Assembly (NCBI RefSeq): GCF_024519455.1
Contig: NZ_JALJRY010000031.1
Span: forward strand, 40,992 to 104,991
Source: Streptomyces sp. STR69
GTDB taxonomy: Bacteria; Actinomycetota; Actinomycetes; Streptomycetales; Streptomycetaceae
Length of the DNA: 64,000 nucleotides
Direction: 5' to 3'
A program made the translations under genes and the position numbers. The notes beneath the pieces were generated by a model. It made no database searches. It saw only the letters and a list, made by a program, of their open reading frames with translations, and was not told the DNA's origin. The number at the start of each line of letters is the position of its first letter. The stretch's first letter is position 1. Below are positions 34,205-41,934 of the stretch, one piece after another.

Positions 34205-34696
34205 TCAGCCTCGGCGAGCGGCGCCGTCCGGCCAGACGACGTCCACGGGGATGCCCGCCGTCTGCGCTTCGAGGACGGTGTCGGCGGTGCCGCCGCCCTT
34301 GCCCGTCGGCGGTTCTCCGTTCCATACGGCGACCAACCGGTCGGCGCGTTCGACGAGTACGGCGTTGGCGGCCTCGTATGCCTGTCGGTCGGCCGTCGGA
34401 TAGGGGAGCACGAGGATGTCCTCGGCAGCCTTGACGAGGTGGTCGAACACGGCCGCGTGGTCGGGTTCGACCGTGTTCCGACGGTAGTCCTGTGACGGGA
34501 CGACGACCATGAGGCGTCCGCCGACGGCGAGCACGGCTTGGGCGAAGAGAGAGTCCGCGCCCTTGGCGATGCACGAGACGCCGACGAGCGGGTCGGCGTC
34601 GGCGTACTGCCTGAGCAGGTCGTCCAGGGCGGCGCGGACCAGCGGGATGCTGTCCTCGGTCAGATCCATGTGGCCGGTCACCGCGAGGGTTGTCAC
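34205..34696 (-). CDS. SLOG-like nucleotide/ligand-sensing protein
   Basis: The 163-residue protein starts at GTG 34696 with AAAGAGG about 10 bases upstream. It has a single Rossmann-type domain: TLAVTGHMDLTEDS, VGVSCIAKGADSLFAQAVLA, LMVVVPSQDYRRN, and LVERADRLVAVWNGEPPTGK near the end, followed by GGGTADTVLEA. The pattern (glycine turn, KGAD, late acidic/GG segment) fits the SLOG/DprA-LOG superfamily, which binds nucleotides or cleaves nucleotide derivatives. SLOG proteins are frequent in anti-phage loci, and this one borders such genes. Function here is inferred, not known. Confidence 0.65.
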   Translation of the reverse strand: MTTLAVTGHMDLTEDSIPLVRAALDDLLRQYADADPLVGVSCIAKGADSLFAQAVLAVGGRLMVVVPSQDYRRNTVEPDHAAVFDHLVKAAEDILVLPYPTADRQAYEAANAVLVERADRLVAVWNGEPPTGKGGGTADTVLEAQTAGIPVDVVWPDGAARRG

Positions 34697-35100
34697 GGTC
34701 GAGTACCTCTTTCAGGTCGGCAGCAGGTCGCGGATCTCGGCGCGAGCCTCGCGCAGGGGAGGGTCGCGCTGTTGCCCATGGTGTCGGCGCTGAGCTGGGC
34801 GCGCACGCAGCTGGGCGGGTGGCGCGCGTCGCGTCCACCGGTCGGCAGGCGGCGGTGCCGGACACCGTGCCCGGCGGAGCGGATGAGTTCGAGGGCGTCT
34901 TGTTGCTGGGTGGGGTGGCTCGTCCAACAGGCCCAACAGGCCCAACAGGCCCAACAGGCCCAACAGGCCCAACAGGCCCAACAGGCCATGCCCTCCAGGG
35001 TGTTGGTGCCGAAGGACATGCTGTCGTCGGCGTGGGAGGTGCGCAGCGCCAGGAGGCAGTGGTTCCGGGTGCGGTGCCGGAGCCTCGTGTCCCAGTTCAT
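34693..35100 (-). CDS. Uncertain ORF with (Ala-Cys-Trp)7 repeat
   Basis: On the minus strand, an open frame from MNWDTRLRHRTRNHCLLALR runs through seven ACW tripeptides encoded by a 9-base tandem repeat and ends in a 4-base GTGA overlap with the SLOG-like gene start. The overlap and the upstream text favour a real gene of about 135 residues. Against this, the C-terminal half is Arg/Cys-rich, and a neighbouring frame ends in the plausible LREARAEIRDLL, so a frameshifted relic is equally possible. The rest of 34697-35306 has nothing else that I can support. Confidence 0.3.
   Translation of the reverse strand: MNWDTRLRHRTRNHCLLALRTSHADDSMSFGTNTLEGMACWACWACWACWACWACWACWTSHPTQQQDALELIRSAGHGVRHRRLPTGGRDARHPPSCVRAQLSADTMGNSATLPCARLAPRSATCCRPERGTRP
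34925..34987. repeat. Seven tandem copies of a 9-base unit
   Basis: CAACAGGCC is repeated exactly seven times without interruption. Being a multiple of three, changes in copy number keep frame. It is a candidate variable-number tandem repeat. Confidence 0.9.
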
Positions 35101-35306
35101 GGTGGCTGCCCTGCCTGCCAGTTGAGCCGTGACCTGATACAGACGCGGTTCGAACCTCGGTGTGCGAGCTGTGGCCTTCCAGCTCTTCAACTCCCATACC
35201 CAGAGCCGACCGTGGTGATGCGGGCTCCGGCGGAGGAGCGGCCCGTCGGCCCCGGCCGGCCGCACTGTGGACCGCCCGCCCTGTCCGCGGCTCATACGCT
35301 CGGGGC

Positions 35307-35873
35307 ATGACGATGACACCGGAGCAACTCCGCGACCAAGAGCCGACTCTGGAGCTGATCAACAGTGAGCTCGCGTCGCGTCTGGCGCGGCAGACGGAGT
35401 CGGGCGCGAAGGTGGAGACGAAGGCCGTCTTCCTGGTCGGGTTCGCGGCCACGGCCGCTCAGTTTCTGGCCTCACGCGGCTTTGAACCCTTCACGGGCGC
35501 CGCGGCCTTCGGGGCGTACGCGTGTGCCGTCGTCTTCGGTGTCTCGATCTTCAACCTTGCCGAGTACGAGGACATAAAGCCCCGGGAAGTACTGGAGAAT
35601 CACGGGCGATCCTCGAAGGGCGCGGCGCTGGTGGCCCTTGCCGCCACGAGGGTGGGGATGTTCGAGAAGAACGCGCTGGTGCACACGCGGAAGACGAAGC
35701 GATGGACGGTCAGCCTCACCGCCCTCGCGGTGGGAGTCTGCCTCTCAACTGTCAGTATCTTGTTGCAGACTGGCGACTATGACGGACACACCGAACCAGG
35801 GGGAGCCGCCACCTCCGCCCCCGCCTCCGCCGCCTCCTCCACCCACCCCTCCTCCACCGGCCGGTCTCACTGA
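35307..35873 (+). CDS. Small multi-pass membrane protein (SLATT/Pycsar-effector-like)
   Basis: The 188-residue product starts MTMTPEQLRDQEPTLELINS. After an N-terminal helix and the KVETKA segment there are membrane helices at about residues 38-58, 65-85 and 130-155, with a soluble AEYEDIKPREVLENHGRSSK loop. The pattern resembles the helix-plus-2TM/3TM effectors linked to SLOG, Pycsar and CBASS systems, but the match is by architecture only. A TACGCT -10 box 6 bases before the ATG suggests a leaderless mRNA. The last 31 residues overlap another small frame. Confidence 0.65.
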   Translation: MTMTPEQLRDQEPTLELINSELASRLARQTESGAKVETKAVFLVGFAATAAQFLASRGFEPFTGAAAFGAYACAVVFGVSIFNLAEYEDIKPREVLENHGRSSKGAALVALAATRVGMFEKNALVHTRKTKRWTVSLTALAVGVCLSTVSILLQTGDYDGHTEPGGAATSAPASAASSTHPSSTGRSH

Positions 35874-35973
35874 GACTTTCGCCGATCCGTCTCTCGTCGG
35901 TTCGGAGAAACGGGGTGACGGCAAGCCGGTGCGGCGCAGGACCGGCAGGGGGAGATCCCCCGGGCAGCGCTGA
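35779..35973 (+). CDS. Proline-rich small protein (overlapping frame)
   Basis: The frame from ATG 35779 encodes 64 residues: MTDTPNQGE, then a run of about 17 prolines with one threonine, then TETFADPSLVGSEKRGDGKP and a basic tail. It overlaps the end of the preceding membrane protein gene by 95 bases in a different frame. The non-repetitive tail looks like real coding sequence. Either both proteins exist, or the membrane protein ended earlier in the ancestor. Function is unknown. Confidence 0.4.
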   Translation: MTDTPNQGEPPPPPPPPPPPPPTPPPPAGLTETFADPSLVGSEKRGDGKPVRRRTGRGRSPGQR

Positions 35974-36203
35974 CACGGCGCTCGCGGCAGGCCATGTGGC
36001 CTGCCCGCGGGCGGCTGGAGGTGTGACCGGCATCGGCCCCGGCCTGGAACGGCTACGTCAATCGCACACCCCACCCGTCCGCTCCCCGTCCCAGTGACAG
36101 ACGGAAGCAGCGGACTCGTCCGGGCGAACAGCCGTCGGACTCACGAGACTTGAAGCGCGGCGACGCGTCGGTCGGCGACCGCGGTCTCACGCAGGGGGCG
36201 CCG

Positions 36204-37118
36204 ATGGCGAGGCGAGCGACGTTCGGACCACGACGCACCAGGGTGCCGTACGCCGTCATTGCCGCTCTGGCCTGTCTCGCTGGACTCGGCCTGCTTCTGC
36301 TCCCCCTCTTCGTGTCGTTCCCCTGGGGGAGCGCTGTCAGGCTGGTCATGGTCCTTGGAACAGTGGGGGCTTGGGCCACGTGGTCCGGCCAGCGCAGGAA
36401 CTACCCCGACGCCGTCACGATCAGGGAACAGGATCCCCGTCCACCGGTGCTCTTCCTGCGAACCTTCGGCAAGGAGTCGAGCTACTTCTCCAGAAGAGAA
36501 CTCCCGTCGCACCTGACTCGAGCTCAGCGCCTCAAGGCTCGGCTGGGAGAGCAGTACTTCGAGAGCCTGAAGACTCTCGAAGCCTTTGTTCGGAGTGAAC
36601 TCGGCGAGCGCGTCGGGCCGTTGGTGGCGTTGGGGGATCCCACCGACCGCCTGCCCCGCGACGGGGCGGCCCGGATGTGGGTGGACTACGGCGTCTGGCG
36701 GGACGAGTTCCGCAGGCAGATAGCCGACGCGCGCTGTGTCATCGCGGAGATCCATGTCTCACCCGGTCTTGCCTGGGAGCTGGCCGAGGTCTTCGGATCC
36801 GAACACCGCCGCAGTCGGCTCTTTGTCTTCACACCGCCCCGTGCGGCGAACGGGCGGGCCTCCTTCGCGGTCTCGGTGAACAACAGGCTGCTGCGGCAGC
36901 GTCCCGAGAGCTGGGAGAAGACGGTCGAGTTCATGGCGGAGATCGGGTACGTCCTGCCCGCTGAGAGCCCTGGCCCCGGCGCGGTCATCGGATTCACCCC
37001 CGCGGGCGCAGGCGTCGTCCTGGCCACGGCGGCCACCACTGCGGCGGGCTTCGTCACACCGATCGTCGAAGCCCTGGCCGTCATGGAGGCGAGGCGCGGG
37101 AACACTCCGGATATTTGA
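36204..37118 (+). CDS. Membrane protein with cytosolic LRTF/WEL module (TIR-like candidate)
   Basis: The start is ATG 36204 (AGGGGG upstream); the product is 304 residues. Two membrane helices (about 14-37 and 43-60) precede a cytosolic domain. This begins PPVLFLRTFGKE (81-91), continues with VGPLVALGDPTDRLPRDGAA and WRDEFRRQIADARCVIAEIH, and reaches SPGLAWEL (186-193). The same ordered blocks occur in the proteins at 37218 and 41935. The strand-helix order and the late WE(L/I) are reminiscent of TIR domains, whose catalytic glutamate sits in a similar place; this is an inference. A small hydrophobic segment ends the protein. Confidence 0.7.
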   Translation: MARRATFGPRRTRVPYAVIAALACLAGLGLLLLPLFVSFPWGSAVRLVMVLGTVGAWATWSGQRRNYPDAVTIREQDPRPPVLFLRTFGKESSYFSRRELPSHLTRAQRLKARLGEQYFESLKTLEAFVRSELGERVGPLVALGDPTDRLPRDGAARMWVDYGVWRDEFRRQIADARCVIAEIHVSPGLAWELAEVFGSEHRRSRLFVFTPPRAANGRASFAVSVNNRLLRQRPESWEKTVEFMAEIGYVLPAESPGPGAVIGFTPAGAGVVLATAATTAAGFVTPIVEALAVMEARRGNTPDI

Positions 37119-37217
37119 TCTGATTTACCGGACTTCATCACCAAAAGGCGATGAGGCTGCCAAAGTCCTCCTACTGATGGATGGTCCGGATGGGCCGAGT
37201 CCGATGGGGGACGCGGA

Positions 37218-40142
37218 ATGTGGCCGTATCGCTGGCGCTTGGTCCTCTGGAGAGCGGTCGGAGTGCTCGCGCTCGCCCTCACGGCCATGGCCGTCTTCTG
37301 GCACCGTGTCGAGAGTCCGCCGCCGGTCGAGCGGGTCATCCCTCCGTACACCACGCCTGCTGTCGCGCATGAACTCCTCGCCACTTCGGATCTGCCCTCG
37401 GCCGGGAGGAGCTTCTGGCTGCCGATGCAGGACGGGCCTCCGGACAGTGCCCTGTTCACCGGCACCGGCCGACTGCGGGCCGATCTCCGGCAGATGACGG
37501 TCACGGGAGCATGGCAGCGCAGCTGGGAATCCGCGGATGCCAAGGACACCGTGCTGGTCAGGGCACTTGAGATGCGCCAGGCCGCCTACGCCCGGATCCA
37601 GTCGAAGCAGTCCTGCTCCCCGTCCACTCCCCTCCGGCTGGCCGGGGCCGACCGGGCGGGATTCCTCCAGCGGGGCGCCGACTACTCCTTCGCCTGCGCG
37701 GTCCTGCTGCGGGGGCGGACCGCAGTGGTCGTCCTCGCCCAGTCCAGCCGGGCCAAGGCACCACAGGTCACGGAGAAGCTGGTCACGGACGTGATTCGGC
37801 TGCAAGGTCCCCGAGTTGAGGCGCTGCCGGATCTCTCCGCGGCGACCTGGCGGGACAGCACCACGCGTACGGCGCTCAACGCGGAGGCGATGAGTGCCGC
37901 CGTGGGTGTGCCCCTCGCGCTAGGTCTGCTGGCCGTGCTGCGCGACCCCGCCAGTTGGCGTCGGCTCCGGTCCTTCCTCAGCCGCCCCCGTCCCGACGGA
38001 GTCTTCCGGGTCGACCGGCTGGTGAACGTCCGGCTGGCCGCCAGTACCGCGGCGGTCCTCGTCCGGTTCTGCGTGTACGCCTGGGCGGTGCGCCTCGCCG
38101 AAATGCTCTCCCTGGGTGTCTGGGCCACTGTGGCCGTCGCCGTCACGGCTGTGGCCGGCATCCTGCTCGTCGAGTGGCTGCTGCGCAGACGTCTTCCCGC
38201 CCGCTGGCGCCCCGGGGTCTTCCAGGGCCGTGGACGGTTCCTGGCGGTGCTGGGCTCGGGGTTCACCGGGATGATCGCGGGGGCGGGTGTGCTTCTCGTC
38301 GTGGTCGGTTCGGACATGCAGGCGATGGGCACCAGCCCGGCCGGGACGTCCGACTTCGTGGCCACCGGGTTCGGAACGGTCACCAGGGTCGCGGGCGTCG
38401 GGCTGGTGCTGTTCGCGCTGGTGCCCTTCATCTTCGTGAGACGACTGGGTATGCGGTACCTGCGGCAGCAGGTCGAGCGCGATCAGCGTCCTCCGACGCT
38501 CATGCTCCGTTCCTTCGCCGATGACCGTCGTACCCTCCGCGCCCGCCGGCTGGACCGCGCCTCGGTGGTCGAACGGCTCTGCATGCGCCGCTTCGAGCGC
38601 TTCGAGGAGATCGCCGCGTCCGCTCTCTCGGTGCACGGACCGGTCGTGGCACTCAGCCAGGTGGGAGAGAAACTGCCACCCCCGCTGGGAGCCGTACGGC
38701 GCAGCTTCTCCATGGACGACTGGAAGGACCGGGTCCGTGAACTGATCGTGCAGTCGCAGCTCATCTGTGTGACGGTCGGCCGCTCCGAGTCCCTGCTGTG
38801 GGAGATCCGCCAGATCCGAGCCGCAGGCGCCCTGGAGCGCACCGTCTTCCTGCTGCCCCCGACACGGCGTGGCGAACAGCGCCTACGGCTGGCCGTGCTC
38901 GGCTACGCCCTCGGCATCGACTGGTCCGTACTCGACCGGGCCCGCCCTGGAACCGAAGTCCTGGCGATCACCCTTCCCTTCGGTTCTCCCGTGATCATCG
39001 CGGGGCGCGCGCCGAACGACGTGAGCTACGAGGCCGCCATCGAGATCGCCGCCCTGGCCGTGTCCGGAGCCGAGCACACCGCGGTGACCGATGTCCGCCA
39101 ACTCGTCGGCGCCTACGTCGAGTACGCACAAGGTGCCGGGGAAGGCACGGGGCGACCGGGCATCCGCGGAGCACGGCAGGCTCCGCCCGTACGGATCCAC
39201 GCTCCCGGCAAGGCCCCTGTGTACCGTCCGTGGTGGCGCCGGTGGTGGCTGCTGCCCTGGGTCGTCAGCGGAGGCATCGCGGCGGTCTTCACCCTCCTGT
39301 TCGGTCATTCCCTCGACGACTCCGACACCGTGAGCTATCGGTCGCCGGTGACGAGCGTCGTGCAGGACGAGGTCTCGGACACGGACTACGCGGTGCTGGG
39401 CGGTCGCTCGCTCGTGCGGCTGGACTTCGAACAGCACACAGGCCGCCCCGTCGCGCGCGTCGACGACTACGTGAACGAGCTCGTCGTCCGGGGTACGTCC
39501 GCGTACTACATCTCCGTGCAGTCGGGCCGCGTCGGCCGGGTCGACCTGCGCAGCGGACGCACGATGTGGACGCGGTCCGCCGGTGCCGGTGTTCGCGCGC
39601 TGGCTCTCGTCGGTGACCGGGTCGTGGTCGCGTCACCCGATGCCGGCCGGGTCGACGCACTCGCGGTGAAGGACGGCCGCAGGCTGGCCCGTCGCTCCGT
39701 CACCGGCGCCCCGTACGGCGTCACCCAGGCCGACGGACGACTCTTCGTCAGCCTTGCGCAGCGCGACGAGGTGCTCGAACTGGCCCCGGCGGATCTCCGC
39801 CCAGTGGCTCAGCTGAACGTCCCTCGCGGTCCGCTCCAGTTGGCAACCCGGGGCAAGCAGGTGTGGGTCCGTTCGGCTCTGGACCATGTGCTCCAGGCCG
39901 TCGGACCGCGAGCGGGTGGGACAGAGGGGAGCCGGTTGCTGCTGAGCGACCAGACCGCTCTGGTTTCGGGCAACGGAGAGTGGCTTGCCGTTCAAGGCAT
40001 GGAACGAGTGACGGTCGTACGGCCCGACGGAACTCTGAATCGGGTTCCGCTGCCCGATGCGTCATTCCTTTCGCTGCTCGTGCAGCGCGACGGAGCGGTT
40101 GTCGTGTCATACGCATCGGGGGAGATCACGCGAATTAACTGA
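37218..40142 (+). CDS. Large membrane protein: LRSF/WEI module fused to C-terminal beta-propeller
   Basis: The 974-residue protein starts at ATG 37218 with GGGGA 6 bases upstream. Layout: one N-terminal helix (about 10-28); an outside domain (to about 220) with a possible disulphide pair; about five membrane helices (220-415); a cytosolic module with PPTLMLRSFADD (about 424-435), GPVVALSQVGEKLPPPLGAV and SESLLWEI (about 520-528); another helix (about 672-697, WWLLPWVVSGGIAAVF); and an outside YVTN/PQQ-like beta-propeller to the end, with repeated G-x-V-D-L-R-S-G-type blades. It looks like a transmembrane sensor linking an external propeller to a cytosolic enzyme-like domain. Confidence 0.7.
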   Translation: MWPYRWRLVLWRAVGVLALALTAMAVFWHRVESPPPVERVIPPYTTPAVAHELLATSDLPSAGRSFWLPMQDGPPDSALFTGTGRLRADLRQMTVTGAWQRSWESADAKDTVLVRALEMRQAAYARIQSKQSCSPSTPLRLAGADRAGFLQRGADYSFACAVLLRGRTAVVVLAQSSRAKAPQVTEKLVTDVIRLQGPRVEALPDLSAATWRDSTTRTALNAEAMSAAVGVPLALGLLAVLRDPASWRRLRSFLSRPRPDGVFRVDRLVNVRLAASTAAVLVRFCVYAWAVRLAEMLSLGVWATVAVAVTAVAGILLVEWLLRRRLPARWRPGVFQGRGRFLAVLGSGFTGMIAGAGVLLVVVGSDMQAMGTSPAGTSDFVATGFGTVTRVAGVGLVLFALVPFIFVRRLGMRYLRQQVERDQRPPTLMLRSFADDRRTLRARRLDRASVVERLCMRRFERFEEIAASALSVHGPVVALSQVGEKLPPPLGAVRRSFSMDDWKDRVRELIVQSQLICVTVGRSESLLWEIRQIRAAGALERTVFLLPPTRRGEQRLRLAVLGYALGIDWSVLDRARPGTEVLAITLPFGSPVIIAGRAPNDVSYEAAIEIAALAVSGAEHTAVTDVRQLVGAYVEYAQGAGEGTGRPGIRGARQAPPVRIHAPGKAPVYRPWWRRWWLLPWVVSGGIAAVFTLLFGHSLDDSDTVSYRSPVTSVVQDEVSDTDYAVLGGRSLVRLDFEQHTGRPVARVDDYVNELVVRGTSAYYISVQSGRVGRVDLRSGRTMWTRSAGAGVRALALVGDRVVVASPDAGRVDALAVKDGRRLARRSVTGAPYGVTQADGRLFVSLAQRDEVLELAPADLRPVAQLNVPRGPLQLATRGKQVWVRSALDHVLQAVGPRAGGTEGSRLLLSDQTALVSGNGEWLAVQGMERVTVVRPDGTLNRVPLPDASFLSLLVQRDGAVVVSYASGEITRIN

Positions 40143-40170
40143 CGCGGCCCCTTCGGGAACTCCGGAATTA

Positions 40171-41163
40171 CTAGATGAGTCCCTTCTCCACGAGATTCCA
40201 ATAGTGCTGACCGAGTACCGTCAGTTCGCAGGACTTGCTCTGCATGGCGGCATGCCACATGTGAGGCGCGTCGACGGGACGGACGAGATTCACCTTGACG
40301 AATTTCTGGAGTACGGCAAAAGTCGCGGTGTGGGCAGGGTCGGGTGGCGGAATCAGCGGGTCCTGACTCTGTTCCGAGAACCGTTCCGGTTCGAAAGAAG
40401 GATCCAACTGAAAATTGTGCTCCGGAGAAGGGAAGTGCCTCGTCAGGGATTGAAGATCCGTGAGGGCTATCGGAGGTTCCGTCCTTCTCAGGGACACGAA
40501 AGTCTTGACGTTAGTTTTGAAAACAGGCCGCTGCGCCCAAGGGCCGAGGGACTGGTCGATATGGGCGTAGACGCTTCCGGGTGTGATGTCCCCGACGAGA
40601 TTTGCGGCGGCGCCGTTCAGTGCGTCGATGAACAGGCTCGTGAAAACGCCCGCACCACCGCCTGGGGTTTCGTAGGAGTACTGATCGGCGGTCGAAGCGG
40701 TCAGGATCGTGACGCCGTCGGATATTTCGGCGAGGCCCGTGGCCATTGAACTGTCCCCCACCACCCCGCTGTGACAGCTGTCGAGGATGATCACCTTGTT
40801 CCTTGCACGGGAGACATTCGCCAGCGTCATGACCTCGGTCAGAGCGAGCCCGTCATCTCCGGTGTCGCAGTCGCTGGCGCATAAGAAGCCGCCGGTGTCC
40901 TCGATGTATCCGTGGCCCGCGAAATAGAGCAGAGCAATCTCCGAATCATCGGAGAACAGCTCCCTGACCGCATCCTTGAGGTCTCTCTTGGTGATCTTCT
41001 GTGTGGTGCTCGTCCCCGTCAGCACCTGAGGTGCGGGAAAATTGAGGGTGCCGTCCGCGTTACGCTCGATCGCGGCCTTCACTGAGTAGGCGTCGTTCAC
41101 GCAACCACTGAGCGGGCTCAGGTTTGTGTAGTGGTCGATTCCGACGATCAGTGCCTTACGCAT
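40171..41163 (-). CDS. Caspase-family (peptidase C14) protein, Thoeris IV-like
   Basis: The 330-residue protein starts MRKALIVGIDHYTNLSPLSG. The caspase p20-like domain (1-225) has the catalytic dyad His84 in YFAGHGY and Cys130 in ILDSCHSGV. The C-terminal 100 residues end in HMWHAAMQSKSCELTVLGQH plus YWNLVEKGLI, a region shared by caspases encoded next to TIR genes. Such proteases are activated by a TIR-made nucleotide signal and cleave host proteins. The gene starts 5 bases after the TIR gene stop, and its SD (TAGGA) includes that stop codon. GC is lower than in flanking genes. Confidence 0.88.
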   Translation of the reverse strand: MRKALIVGIDHYTNLSPLSGCVNDAYSVKAAIERNADGTLNFPAPQVLTGTSTTQKITKRDLKDAVRELFSDDSEIALLYFAGHGYIEDTGGFLCASDCDTGDDGLALTEVMTLANVSRARNKVIILDSCHSGVVGDSSMATGLAEISDGVTILTASTADQYSYETPGGGAGVFTSLFIDALNGAAANLVGDITPGSVYAHIDQSLGPWAQRPVFKTNVKTFVSLRRTEPPIALTDLQSLTRHFPSPEHNFQLDPSFEPERFSEQSQDPLIPPPDPAHTATFAVLQKFVKVNLVRPVDAPHMWHAAMQSKSCELTVLGQHYWNLVEKGLI

Positions 41164-41168
41164 AATTC

Positions 41169-41540
41169 CTACAGTGAGTCGATGAAGTTGGTGACGTTTG
41201 CGTCACTCCAGGTGACTGTGGCGACGCCGGGTAGGGCCGTGCGATCATCCGTGTAGGCCCAGATCCCCCGGATCTTCTTCGCCTCCTCTTTTGCGCACTG
41301 AATCTCCCATTTCTGTCCGCTGGATTTCAGGGAGTTCTTGCTGACCAAGATGATGACACCGGCTGAGCGCTTGATTCGCGTGCGAACTCGATCCTTCCAG
41401 TTGTTGTCGTAAGGTTCCTTGACTGACATGTCGATGAATTCGAACGGTGCTCGCGGGTGCAGGGACTGGCCCTTCAGGAAATCTCGCTGCCGCTTGTCCT
41501 CGATGGCGAAAGCAATGAACAGTACCTTCTTCTCTGCCAT
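41169..41540 (-). CDS. TIR-like (ThsB-type) domain protein
   Basis: The 123-residue protein starts MAEKKVLFIAFAIEDKRQRD with GGGAG 5 bases upstream. It is a stand-alone TIR-like domain of the ThsB/DUF1863 type: first strand VLFIAFAIED, FIDMSVKEPYDNNWKDRVRT, VIILVSKNSLKSSGQKWEI. Glu79 in the WEI motif is the likely NADase glutamate. ThsB-type TIRs make cyclic ADP-ribose signals on phage infection. It is immediately upstream of the caspase gene in the same operon, pointing to a TIR-to-caspase signalling pair. Confidence 0.85.
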   Translation of the reverse strand: MAEKKVLFIAFAIEDKRQRDFLKGQSLHPRAPFEFIDMSVKEPYDNNWKDRVRTRIKRSAGVIILVSKNSLKSSGQKWEIQCAKEEAKKIRGIWAYTDDRTALPGVATVTWSDANVTNFIDSL

Positions 41541-41736
41541 TCCGCTCCCTGGGTTGAATGTTCTCCACCACGCGCAAAGGATCTGCACGCGCGAGCAGTG
41601 GCATATTTGTCGCCGAGGTGTCAATGCTACTAGCGCGCGACCACGTCTGAACCCGGTTTGAGCGCACTGGCCGGTATCGACGAGCGAGGGTGGAAATCGC
41701 AGGCGGAGGCCACGGGTAGTGGGTGTTCATATTTAA

Positions 41737-41913
41737 TGATCACGGTGCTCTGTCTGTGCCTGGAACTCTTGATTCAGTGGTGTGGAGTTCAAGTCCCACA
41801 GTGCCTGCCGGTGGCGCCGGCATGGGTGACATCGGTGTCATGCGGCAGAGACGGGCCAATGCGTGCCGGTCGGGTTCTGTGATGCCTGCCGGTTCAGCTT
41901 GTGATCACGGTGC
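41737..41913. repeat. Paired direct repeats in the island
   Basis: TGATCACGGTGC occurs at 41737-41748 and 41902-41913, and TGCCTGCCGGT at 41802-41812 and 41883-41893. The repeats bracket the tRNA-like scar and lie in the gene-free 41541-41934 stretch, which also holds the divergent promoters of the TIR gene and the 41935 gene. Confidence 0.6.
41759..41812 (+). pseudogene. Decayed tRNA-Lys-like 3' half
   Basis: The sequence aligns with the anticodon arm, variable region, T-arm and acceptor of a lysine tRNA: CTGGAACTCTTGATTCAG (anticodon would be CTT), GTGGAGTTCAAGTCCCAC, then AGTGCCT. It matches the intact tRNA-Lys at 14248 along its 3' half with scattered substitutions. There is no 5' half, so it is not a working tRNA. 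tRNA 3' ends are common integration sites, so this may be an old attachment-site scar. Confidence 0.5.
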
Positions 41914-41934
41914 GCCGCCTGATAGTTGGATCAC

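Noticed and set aside
34925..34987. CRISPR-like array
   Set aside because: Nine-base perfect tandem units without spacers are a simple repeat, not a CRISPR array.
35140..35180. tRNA T-arm-like GGTTCGAACC
   Set aside because: The ten-base match is isolated, with no acceptor, D or anticodon arms around it.
34690..35310. Plus-strand frame with collagen-like Gly-Pro-Thr repeats
   Set aside because: The GPT run is just the 9-base repeat read in the other direction; flanking residues look non-coding and there is no SD.
41759..41812. Functional tRNA gene
   Set aside because: Only the 3' half is recognisable, stems carry mismatches, and no D-arm or 5' acceptor strand exists.
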